Under the pieces are notes generated by a model. It was not told the DNA's origin and made no database searches. It saw nothing but the letters and a program-made list of their open reading frames with translations. A program made the position numbers and the translations under genes. A stretch of DNA of 64,000 nt. It comes from Evernia prunastri (taxonomy: Eukaryota; Ascomycota; Lecanoromycetes; Lecanorales; Parmeliaceae). Positions 24,172-34,658 of the stretch are shown piece after piece (position 1 is the first letter of the stretch; the number at the start of each line of letters is the position of its first letter). The stretch is from contig NKYR01000005.1 of NCBI GenBank assembly GCA_003184365.1, positions 62,001 to 126,000 on the forward strand. The letters are read 5' to 3'.

Positions 24172-25946
24172 TTACACACTCCTTGAGAGCCAAACTCTCT
24201 GAGATCCGCAAGATCCATACAAGAATGGATGGAGCTGCATCGCTCCACGAGGGCCGCCGCTGTCCATTCTCCGGTGCGCTTCCCGGCACCACTCTAGCTC
24301 TGGACCCGGATGGCGCCGAAGCGTGGCTAATGCTGTTCGTAGAGCGAAGAAAGCTCTCTCCGGTCCTAGCAGGCCCATGGTATGGTTCAGGCAGTAAGGC
24401 ATGGAGCGTACAATGTCTGTTGCTATCTTCAGACATTCCGCTTCATTGTGTTGGTTCTCTGCGCGTTGCGCCATCGATTTCAGCGTGATAGAGGCAGTAG
24501 ATTCCGGGGTCGGTGAATCCGCGCGAGCTTCTCGGTCTTTGGGTAAAATGATGAGGCATAGAGTAGCGATTTCATTACTGACTATGAGCTTCAAGGCCCA
24601 AAATGTCACGGTTATGCTTGCCACCATGAGGTTGGCGAAATAGAACAGTGGAAGTCCTCCTGGGCCGGAGCCAGCGATGTGTTGTTGAGCACCGGTAAAG
24701 GTGGACGGTGATTGAGGCCAGTAGGAAGGCGATGGGGAGCGGATAAGGAATTCCTCGTACCATTTGTCTAAGTCGGTATCCATATCGATAGCGCGTTGTA
24801 GGCAATGCGAAATTGATGAGATGCTGCTGTCGGCGCTAGCGAGATTTGCCTTATCGATTTCTTGCAGTAGTGCTGCCAAGGCAAAGCCTTTGTCGTGTAC
24901 ACGGGGATGTACGCTATCTGAAGTCTCGTCCCAGGGTCGGGCTTGCCATCTGCCGTATGCAAGAACTGATGTCCGGCGATGTTCTAGACACGATATCATC
25001 TATTCAGGCTGCTTAGTCTTGTTTTACAGAGATGGGAGTTCCTCTTGCATTTACCAATGAAGAGCGGATATTTTCTAACATGTCTTGTCCGAGGTGGGAA
25101 CGGTAAAGTTGAGGGCCTCGCATAGACACGAGCTTCTCTAAACCAGATATATGTCTACCCCATGCCTGCATGGACGAGATAGCTGACTCTGACTCAAAGA
25201 GCTTTCATAGATGAGCATGGATCACGCGATTGAGCGAACGAGGAAAAGATAATTTTTGACGGACTCACCTCGTAAAGTGCCAAGATGAAGCCGGCTGCAA
25301 GTGTCTCATCTTGCCGCACGGCAATTTCAGATTGCAGGGCTTTTCGAAGCTGCTGTAAAGCCCTCCCGTAACACGTTCCACCTTGAAAAGCAAGCCTATC
25401 GTCCTTGAACAAGCGTCCTAATCGAGTCATAGATATGGCTTTGAGTGATAAGTGCAATGCTTCTCCAGGGTTTTGGAGGCCAACTGCTTGCTGAAGCCAA
25501 CATCTCCCCGCATTTTGGGCAGATTTATCAGCTGGCAGATATCTCTCATAAAAGAGCGCTATGATTTGGCTATCAAAGGCAGGCGTGGCAGTAAGTTGAG
25601 AGAGCATGCGGTTATCTTCTGACTCTGCCAACGCTGCGAGGATCTGCCGCCAATCCTTGACAGAGACATCGACTTGTACTGGACCCGAGGGTGAGTTAGC
25701 CTTTGCTTCCTCTAACCCATACCGTTTGTCCACGCCCTCTACAGTCCGGTTGAGGAAGACAGGGTAGCGTTCGTATCCCTCGCACACTCTTCCGCCTTTG
25801 ACACACCGGGCGCATGACGGCTTTTCTAGGTCACACTAATTCTAGCATTAGTTGTCAAGATTGGAAAATATCCTCCGGCTACTCACGCGGACTCTGCGTC
25901 TCCTGCATGTGACGCAACCTTTGGAACTACCGGGTATTCCAGGCAT
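24172..25946 (-). CDS. Zn2Cys6 transcription factor with fungal-specific C-terminal domain
   Basis: Nuclear regulator of about 530 aa. Exons 25946-25887, 25835-25269, 25192-25055 and 24999-24172 keep frame across introns of 51, 76 and 55 nt. The zinc cluster, split by the first intron after Arg20, reads GCVTCRRRRVRC then DLEKPSCARCVKGGRVC with Cys at 11, 14, 21, 28, 31 and 38. The rest matches the Fungal_trans_2-like layout: a KSAQNAGRCWLQQAVGL segment, ALHLSLKAISMTRLGR, FILALYE, then HISGLEKLVSMRGPQ on the third exon. Near the C-terminus a conserved pattern (GPERAFFALRTALATLRRH, EWCREAHRRMD) is present. The acceptor of intron 2 could be at either of two in-frame AGs six bases apart. Target genes are unknown. 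Confidence 0.85.
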
Positions 25947-27143
25947 GACTGTAGATAGACGCTCAGTTTGTAACAATACTCTCGGTCTTTCCGCAAATTC
26001 TTCCGCGTCTCAGCAAGCCAATGTCATGTGACTCAGGTTGATGGTGCGCTGCATTCAGTCTTCTTTGTCTGCGTTCCCCTAGGTAGGATTGATTGAGAAG
26101 AGATCTTGGTTCTCCACGCGGTCGACTTCTTCTAATGTTCGAAGTGGTTGATGAAACGCATCAGGGGAGAGCCAGGTCCAGCTCCTCGGCTGTGCCGCTG
26201 AAAACTCTCCTGGCTGATTTTGACTTTTGAGAAAGGGTTCCGAGCCGCTATACTGTTCTTTGGCGCCAAGCTGCGAGGTATACGAGCCTTGGCGTTGGTT
26301 CCCCCTTGCATCACTACCATCATTCATGTCTGGTTGATAAGAGAACGACAAGCATTAGTGGTGAAAGCGCTGATGCAATGGCTGTTGTACTGACCGGTCA
26401 AACATTTGACTAGAGTGCTGGATACGTCAGGACAAACAGCAAAAGTCATGCTTAGAGGACAGAGATACTAAATCATGGGATTGTTAAGTCCTAGAGGCCG
26501 AAAAAGCGCATGAGCAAAGAAAGACAATAATGAGAGCTTTCTTCTGACGGGCATTGCAATACTGAAATCCTTGAATCCATGGCCTATGGTAATACTCCTA
26601 CCTGTACAAACTTCTTTCTGAACGCTCACAAATGGATAGGATAAACGCTTCGCATCCTGCTTTGCTGCTGGGTAATCGATCAGACCATTACGAGAGTACT
26701 CGTAGGCCGAGGACTTTTCCATTTGAGAGCCTCATAAGACCGGCATTAACAATCCATCAAATCGTCATGCACAAACAAAATAATCATCGTGATGAGATGA
26801 TCCAACCTTGCATGTCTTTCTACATGACTCTTGACCTTGCTATAACAATATCTGCGGTAGGTCAGTTGTGGTTATTCCGAGGTTCGTCTGAATCCCGCCT
26901 AGCCAGGTGCAATTAGGTAGGGCTGAACCGTGGCACCCACGCCTTTGTCATCCTTGGCACCTGGTGTTGAGCCTCAGTCTGCTTATGCTGTACTGCTTTT
27001 TACAGGTGAGGTACAGAGATGCTCTTCAATCAGCCAGTCCAGCCAGTCGTGATCGGCGATGATGAGACCACATTTTTAAGTACAGCGGCTGATTTGAATT
27101 TGCTTGGAATCGATGACTTGACACAGCGTAAACAACATTGACC
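25947..27143. other. Intergenic with two doubtful small frames
   Basis: Between the 5' end of the Zn2Cys6 factor and the ankyrin gene start. The frame 26327-26079 (-, ATG, 82 aa, Gln/Ser-rich, starting MNDGSDARGNQ) and 26722-26468 (-, 84 aa, starting MEKSSAYEYS) might be exons of one small gene, but no intron joining them in frame was found. Otherwise this is the promoter space of two divergent genes. Confidence 0.3.
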
Positions 27144-28931
27144 ATGGACCCCCTCTCGATTTCTGCCTCTGTAATTGCGATCTTGGGTGCGTCGACTACA
27201 ACATACAAAGAGATATCGAATTTCGTTGACACTATCAAGAACGGTCCCAAAGAGGTGGAAGATATACGCAAGGATGCAGGCAACATCAACAACATCATAT
27301 TGAATCTAAGAGATGCCCTGAGGGAAACAAAGATCCGCCACGTGCTTAGCGTCGACCACTTGGCTCAGAAGCATGTAAAAGATCTGGAAGGCCCTTTGGC
27401 CAGCACACAAACAACCCTGGAGAGGGTCGTAGCTAAGCTACACGAACACTTCAGACCTTCGGGTGATGGGAAAGAATACAAGCTTCGGTTCCAGTGGTGG
27501 AAGGCCAAGGAGGACTTTCAGAAACTCCTCGACCAGTTGCGACAAGATAAGGAGACCTTGAATCTGTCCATGGTTGGGCTCAACACGTAAGTTCGAGCCT
27601 CCCTTCGCAAGGTATGGGGAGACCTGGGGAGACCATAAGCTGACTCGATCCACAGATTTCAGACCTTGCGAAACCTTGGCGACCACACAGGGAACGGGTT
27701 CAAAGCCGGCCAGGTTGCTTCCGAGGACGATCCTGCCTCAAGCCTCAGGATGTACGCCCAATCACTATGGGGAGACTTTACGACTACGGATCCACCTGCA
27801 GGGGCTAAGGCCTTGCCCAGATCGGGAAAAGAAAGCCCTGGCAGCTCACTACGAGACTCAAACTCGGCACCAACTGAAGCCACATCGTTGACACTGGAGG
27901 CGAAGCGAGCGCTTGCCCGACAGAAGAAAGAACGGCAGAATGAGCTTCTGCAGGCGTCTAAGAACGGCGACCACATGGATGCAGAAATCCTGCTTGGAGA
28001 AGGAGCCGAAGTCGATTGGATTGGGTCTGAGGGCAAAACGGCCCTACATCTTGCCGCTCAGTATGGACACAAAGGGGTGGTCAACCTTCTCCTTGACTAT
28101 GGTGCTGACATTGAGGCCCATTGTGAGCCTTTTGGTACGCCAATGATGATTCTGCACCGCGCCGGTAACACCCCTTTACACTGGGCAGCGGCCGGAGATG
28201 ACACCAGCGGTCGGCAAGAGAGTGTAACCCGGTTACTTCTAGAACGCGGCGCAAACATCAATGCCAGAAGCCTTAGACTTCGCACACCCCTTCAAGCAGC
28301 CATCATGTATACTCGCACCGGCAATGATGCCACTGCCACTATACGAATGCTTTTGGATAAAGGCGCACTTGTAAATGCCTTCGACACGGAAGGTTGGACA
28401 CCTTTACATGAAGCGGCTTACTACGGAAAATCCGACATCGCACAGATACTGCTCAATCATGGAGCTAATGTCGAAGGTCGACCGCCTGAGTCCGATCCTG
28501 CATACGCAACCAATCCTGTCTTGTTACCAGGGCATCATGTGATTACTCCGCTACTCCTTGCAAGCTCGCAGTGGTCAGAGTCTATCATTCGGATCCTGAA
28601 ACGGTATAACGCCAACATTGATGCTCAGATGCAGAATGGAGATACGCTGCTTCACATGGCGGCTATTGAGAGAAAACGGACGATTGTTCCGCTACTTCTG
28701 GAGCTTGGGGCGAACCCTAATATCAAGGAACTGGATTATGGAAGCACACCGCTACATAAGGCAGCTTTTAGTGGCAACCCAGGGATCGTCCAGGCCCTTT
28801 TGAGAGGCGGTACGAATGCACAGAGCTTAAACAATCTGGGACAGAAGGCAGTTGAGATTGCACATCTCTATGGCCATACTGAAGTAGAGGAAATTCTTAG
28901 AAGTGATAACACGGCACTCAATCCTACATAA
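27144..28931 (+). CDS. Ankyrin-repeat protein with STAND-type fungal N-terminal domain
   Basis: 572-aa protein from exons 27144-27586 and 27656-28931 (69-nt intron, GTAAGT...CACAG). The N-terminus MDPLSISASVIAILG followed by a helical region (residues 1-150) is the helical domain often found at the start of fungal STAND/NLR proteins (Helo-like/Fungal_N type). A polar linker follows, then ankyrin repeats from about residue 270: clear units at KTALHLAAQYGHKGVVNLLL, NTPLHWAAAG, WTPLHEAAYYGKSDIAQILL, NGDTLLHMAAIE and STPLHKAAFSGNPGIVQALL. There is no NACHT or NB-ARC ATPase between the two parts, so this looks like an NLR-like architecture without the nucleotide switch. A signalling or decoy role near the NLR at 37 kb is possible but is inference. 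Confidence 0.88.
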
Positions 28932-30501
28932 CAATCTCATTAACAATACGAGGGAGATCCGTCTTACCTCGTCACTCGAAGAAGTGTCTTCCAGGAGTAC
29001 TCTGTCGCTGTTGTCAACTTGTAACGGAAGTTGAGGATTGATCCTTCCATATGTCGTATAGCAATTCGAAGTCATTGGTCAGTCTGCCACCGCATAATAT
29101 TCATATTTAGAGAATGCTCATTTTATCAAGAAAATGCAGCAAAATTCTTGCATAGAAACTCCCCGGGGCCCAGATATCTACGAAAGAAAGCTTTCTTGCA
29201 TACTCAGCGGCATCACACAAAGCGACCTCCTTTTGTCAAAGAGTATTATATAAGAGGAGTCAAGCGTATCCATGACTTCTGCTAAATTCGCTTACTGGAT
29301 AATTGATTGCTTCAGGCGAGCTCATTCCACAACGACTTCGAGGCTGCAAGCTCTTGCGCCACGAGACTTATCGAAGCTCCCACAAAGACCGCTTGAAATT
29401 GTCGGTGTTCAAGCAAACTCGATGATCATGCCTTCTGCCACAAGAATCATAGGAAGAGGTTACTCGCTTTTGACTACGAGGTGCTTCTAAATGACAGTTT
29501 CTCGCTGGAATTATTTTTAAAGCACGGCCAGGTCCTCATTGAGTGCTTGTTGCTACTCCAAGAAGAGTATGAGGCGCGTTTCGTCCCGTCCCGTCATTAC
29601 TCAACTTGACGAGATCAACGCCTGATGGATGACATGGCCGCTAGAATTCATGTGCCACAGCCTAGGAGGCCTGGTTCTCAAACAGGTACATCCGATTCTC
29701 CCAGAGAAAGAAACGACAGGTTTGACAAGACACTTTGCATAGCAAACGCGCAGAGTCAGAAGCATGGCACACTCTTGAACTCGATTTTGGGAACCGTATC
29801 CTTGGGTGTTCTGCATAATCCAGCCGACTCCGCCGAGATTACTGAGAAATCGCTTCAAAAGTGTGCAGGGTTGACAACGGTGGAAATAGTTGGTTTTCGA
29901 GGGGATACTGCACCAAATACTAGATCTAAAATTCAAACTGAACCAACTACCACATATATCAAAACCAACTACTTCACTTTCAGTTGCACTGATATTAAAG
30001 CAGTATTGATACAAAATTTAATTAGACGTTGAAAGATAATTAAGGCTGAGTGTCAAGGCGCTAGCCTAAAAGGGACGTCAAGCTAAACACCTCTTAACAC
30101 TACTCCGTAGACACCAAATCTTTCCTTATAGAGTCCAATAATCGAAATAAACCCGGGCCTCAACAAAAGTGGTCCACTATCAGATGAAATCGTTGATATC
30201 TTCACTGTCAAACTGCACCATCAACTACTAGGAACCAACTGTTCCACTGGTAGTGGAGCATTTAGTTGGTGCAACCCTCACTAAGCCCGCTCTGCGCTCA
30301 TAGTACGGCCATGCTTACTGAGAGGGCGAGCATACCCTAACAGTTGCTCCACCCAAGGCAGTTTGTGCAACATTGCGCCCTCAATCATTGACCAGATTCT
30401 GTACCTTCATTCTTGCCTCCATTGTGGCCTTGAAAGAACCTTGGTGACCGAACGTGCCACTCTGGCAGCCTGACCTTGTTTCCTCAAAATCAGCGCTAAC
30501 C
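28932..30501. other. Intergenic, possible decayed coding material at 29.3-30.0 kb
   Basis: An open frame at 29625-30032 (+, 135 codons) contains LCIANAQSQKHGTLLNSILG and VSLGVLHNPAD, which faintly recall the hydrolase-like N-terminal part of fungal STAND proteins (QKH...GIVFLGTPH). The serine elbow expected upstream is not seen. I treat it as a possible remnant only. The rest holds nothing recognisable. The last 200 bp are the promoter of the amidase gene. Confidence 0.25.
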
Positions 30502-32862
30502 ATGCATCGTCCTCACTATGTCGACGAACTACCTCGCAGTGTTCTTGTGGTTGACGAGGTCCGATATTTCAAGCTCGGGGACGCCAGATACATGGCCCTG
30601 CCACTATCTGAGGTCAGAAAACCTCGATCGAAAATCGCTCAGCTTCTGACTGACTCCCTGCAGCATCTTCAAATCCCACGAGACGGCACATCTTTAGTCA
30701 CCATCGTGCCTACCGAACCCGACCAATCCTTTGACCAGCATTGGGTGCAGCACTACGTTGATCTCTGTTTGAAGGCCGACGATGTCTTCCGCCTGGAGTT
30801 CCTTGGTGGCGTGATTTTCACGACAGTGGAAGCGCAGAACATCGACATCTCACAGATCATGGACACAATGTCCCAAGTCTGGGGAACAAGCTGGTCTATC
30901 GCACGTAGTAAAGATTCACTGGAACCAGAGTGCTCAGGTCCTCACTTTCTCGACCATGGAAAGCTATACAAAGCTTACAGGTTGCACGATGATGTCAATG
31001 GCGCGTTCATGATGGGAATAAAACCGAAGGTAACTCCAGGGTAAGTAAGAGCAAGAAGTCGACGCTGAGCGAGTTTGTATAACACGCTGAAAATAACACA
31101 GTCCGTTTGAAAATCTACATATCAGTGGTGACTTTGTTACATCCCTGAGTATCGCTGTTTCGCCCCGGAAACTTCCAGGCTGCTCTCGGAAAGGACCTTT
31201 AGATGGCCTAAGATTTGCAGTAAAGGACATTTTCGAAATTGAAGGACTTCGGGTGACAGCAGGCAATCGTGCATTCTACAGCCTCTCCACACCCTCAGCA
31301 AAAACAGTACCAATCTTGCAACGTCTCGTTGACGCAGGAGCGCATCTCCTAGGTACCACCAAGTTGGCATCCCTCATTACAAAGGAGGAACCAACAGAAG
31401 CAGCTGACTTCCATGCCCCCTTCAATCCTCGCGCCGATGGCTATCAATCTGCCTGGAATAGTAGCGGTGGAAGCGGTGCCGCTATTGTTGCTTACGATTG
31501 GCTGGACTTCACGATCGGCTCTGACAGTAAGGCACTTTTCCATGTACTGACCAACAGCTTACAAACCTGACTGCTAGCTACCGGGAGTAGTCGACGACCC
31601 GCGATGGCTAACGGCTGCTTTCAACTGCGCCTCTCACACAACGCTATCCCGCTTGAGCGTACTGTGCCGTCATATCCGTGAGTATGTTATCCGTTAGTTG
31701 GGATCCTGGCTAACACTCCCTTGACCTTTTGATGCTCCATCGATTTTCGGGAGAGACATTGAAGAGATCGAGAAGGTGGTCGGTGCTTGGGTTGGGTCTG
31801 AGCCTGGTAGCTATGAAAAGGTACGTTCCCCCAAAGGTTTCGTGTCAGGTTCTAACTTGTCAGCTTCCCGTATCAATCGTTTATTTGGAAGACTACTTGC
31901 CAATACCGAACGAGGAGCAAATGAAACTTATCGACGCCTTCATTGTAGACTTGGAAAGGACCTACGACAGCAAGGTTGTGAAAATATCGATTGCTGAGCA
32001 GTGGAGGACAAGTGCGCCAGCTGAATTTTGTGGAAGAGCTGTCGAAGATTGCTTCAAGCATGTGAGCTTTCTCTCATACTTTTATACATTGTAGAAATGC
32101 TGAAGCCTTTGAGGTGGGGGTCGACACATTTTGCTACGGCGTGTATCATGAGTTGGATCAATTCCGTGATGCTTACCGTGCGAAATACCACAAAGAGCCA
32201 TATGTTAATCCTGTCACTCGCTGGCGATGGTATGTGTGTCCTTATTACTGCGTTTTGAACTTACACGCCTTCAGGGATATTGCCCAGACCGTCACACGCC
32301 GTCAGCACGACGACGCTGTCGATCGAATGGCCATATACAAGCAGTGGTTTCTGGACAAAATCTTGCAGGTAGGCGAACGTAACACACTGCTCGTGTTACC
32401 CATCACGAATCAAGCAGTCGATTACCGTGACGTTCCGCCTGAGTAAAGTCCTCTTCTCCTTCAAAGATCTTTTTTCTTACAGACTCTAGAAATCCATCCG
32501 CGCCAAATGCATTCGATGGTATCTGGTTAGCCCCAATACTTGGAGCCCCCGAAATAACCATACCGAGTACTTCTTTCAATCTGCGTTCCTCGAAAAATTG
32601 ACTCGCTAACATTGTATAGTCGGTGAGATGAAATACCACTCGCGGATAAGCCAGCGAAATGAGTATCTGCCTGTGACTGTGTCTTTACTAGGGCCGCCGG
32701 GTATATACACATGCATGAAATCTGCCCCACGCTCACTGACTCGGGGCTCCAGGGTCTGATATGGCTCTGATCAATGCCGCTCAACGATGCTTGAAGTCGG
32801 CTGGTCGTCCGACCCGCGTCATTACAGGTTCAAGAATGTTCGATACTAATCCACCTTCCTGA
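30502..32862 (+). CDS. Amidase-signature enzyme (Arp1-like), one splice acceptor missing
   Basis: Amidase-family hydrolase of about 635 aa in ten exons: 30502-31040, 31102-31526, 31578-31677, 31727-31820, 31864-32061, 32114-32229, 32275-32442, 32490-32566, 32620-32700, 32753-32862. All phases agree. Residues of the Ser-Ser-Lys triad are visible: Lys221 (FAVKDIFEIEG), Ser300/301 (NSSGGSGAA) and Ser325 (TTGSSRRPA). The roughly 180-residue N-terminal extension before the core resembles that of fungal scytalone dehydratase-like Arp1 amidases. The C-terminus (GAPEITIPIGE, VSLLGPPGSDMALI) is typical. Intron 3 (31678-31726) has a GTGAGT donor and CTAAC branch but ends in CC where AG is required. The enzyme may therefore be misspliced in this strain, or the base call may be wrong. 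Confidence 0.82.
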
Positions 32863-34658
32863 GACTCATGAGTCGTGGCCGAGGAAATCGAAGCAGAGGT
32901 GCAGAAGAGGTTGTTGGGAAAGCGACAGGCGCTCAACAAGGATCGCGGAAGGCCAACAAGATATAAAACAGTCCTTTGATAGATTTGCATGCGACAGTTC
33001 CCAAATTGCGATTATGAGCTCGAAAGATTGCATGAACAGTCTTCTCAGTTCCGCTTTAACAGTCACCTGAACGGCTGCATGTGTGTATGTGATCGGCCTG
33101 TCCTAACGCCAGCTCCACCAGGCCTGAAAACGTCTGTTTACGTGGCCCAGTGCTGAAAAAGCTCCCAGATCTGTTCTACATAGACCTGGACTGAAATGAA
33201 GCGTGACTGACGTTGCGTATCTAAGCCGGGGATTTGAAGCGGCGCTTCTGCTTTGTGACTCAATGTTCAGAAGTTGAGACTCGTAGAGCCTAGTAAAAGA
33301 TATCCGAGAGTTCGTCGGCTGTTCCGCCTCGTCTAGCCGGTCTGCGTTGTACCATACTGATACAAATTCTCGGAACTTATCCAGGTCTCGACCAAAGAAA
33401 TAAGATGTGTCGAAATGTATGGCAGCGTAAGCTTCAACTCTGCCAACGACAATGCTCACTAACCTGAAGGTAGCTACAGAATCTTACAATGAAAGCGCAC
33501 TATACGTCAGACACCATGAAAAGCATCTATTCCAGTGAGCTGGCCTACGACTGCCAGTCGCTAGCTTCCGTCAAGTTGCGATCCCTATATCCCAATGGAG
33601 ACTTATTGTCTGAGCCAATGGGAATATCCAGCCATGGATAAGACGCTATGGCTGCCGCGCTTCCGCTACTACGGCCAGCGTATTGGCCCCAGCTTCTGTC
33701 AGTCATGTATGCATTTGTAAAGTCTGGATCGCGAAGAAGTCGAAAAGTCAAATGACGGAGAGTGCGAGATCACAAAGTCAACAGACACATATTGAGAGCA
33801 ATATTGTCACGTCTATAGGCTCGAGTTGTCAACACACTTGACCACGATAAATTTGGATTTACAGTAGCCGATTGGTCGGAATGATCACTACTACTACCCG
33901 AGGGAGGAGGCCGAGGATCTTCTCTCTGAGAATCCAATGCTTCTACATCGGCCAAGGGGGCGTTCGATGGTGTTAGGGTGGCTCGGTGGCTCAGTGGCAG
34001 AATTGGAGATGATGTTCTAGTCTCGTGGTGTTGGTACAGGTAGCCGTCTAAGGCCAATCACCCAAATTACACAACTTCAAGACCATCGATCCCATCCTGT
34101 ACCTCCCATTTCTTACGTTACCGTACTTTCCCCCAAAGCCTCCCATAACTTCCTCTTCTAAGAAATTCGTAATGAAGACCGCTTCTAGGAGATCTTCCTG
34201 TGTGTTGCTCTTGAGAGATCCATGCCTATGTGGCTATTTTGAGAGATGCCGATGCCTCTAAATAAGACTTTGACAAGAGACTTTTTCTTGCGGAAATGCT
34301 CCTCCGATAAGACTTTGCAGTGCTCCTACCACACAACCTAGACGTAGATAGAACACGTCATCAAAAAAGACAAGAGTGCGCAGCAAGATGGTATCAATAT
34401 GCCTCCCAAACAAAAGTGAATCATCAAAGTTGTCTATCGCTTTCTCCTAGACTCGAGGTGCAAAAAAGCCTCTACCAAAAAGAAAATCGTAAGAGGGTAT
34501 CTCCGACATAAATGCGATCGCTGTAGCTAGCCACGTAAAGTAGCGATGGGGTGGAGGAATACAGAAATCCACCGTGTTCGGTCTGACTGCATATACTATA
34601 TGTCCCGTACTCCCATGAGATGCGGATATATCCGCCAGTGTGAATTCGGCAAGAGTCC
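32863..34658. other. Region between amidase and Zn2Cys6-ankyrin gene
   Basis: Apart from the amidase relic, the region has only short open frames. The frame at 33770-34057 (-, Ser/Pro-rich) shows no domain. A TGGCTCAGTGG at about 33985 resembles a tRNA A box, but no B box follows. From 34060 to 34658 nothing is recognised. Confidence 0.35.
33100..33760 (-). pseudogene. Amidase relic, inverted relative to the intact gene
   Basis: On the minus strand, the frame at 33751-33545 contains QYAGRSSGSAAAIASYPWLDIPIGSDN, seen here in parts as GRSSGSAAA and YPWLDIPIGSD, matching the NSSGGSGAA...YDWLDFTIGSD part of the adjacent amidase. The donor GTAAG found there in the intact gene is ATAAG here. Downstream a TGSRRPA remnant and, at 33459-33103, HFDTSYFFGRDLDKFREF correspond to the FDAPSIFGRDIEEIEK segment. 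No upstream or C-terminal parts are found and frames are interrupted. The sequence is too divergent from the neighbour to be a recent copy. The relic points toward the intact gene, so the two lie tail to tail. Confidence 0.7.

Noticed and set aside
29625..30032. Considered as a STAND hydrolase-domain pseudogene
   Set aside because: Only one weak segment (QKHGTLLNSILG) matches; the serine elbow and other blocks are missing.
30230..30272. Imperfect hairpin with ACCAACTGTTCCACT and its near inverse
   Set aside because: Short, with mismatches and no context such as a terminator or mobile-element end.
33960..34040. Possible tRNA from an A-box-like TGGCTCAGTGG
   Set aside because: No B box (GGTTCGANNCC) follows and no cloverleaf stems can be paired.
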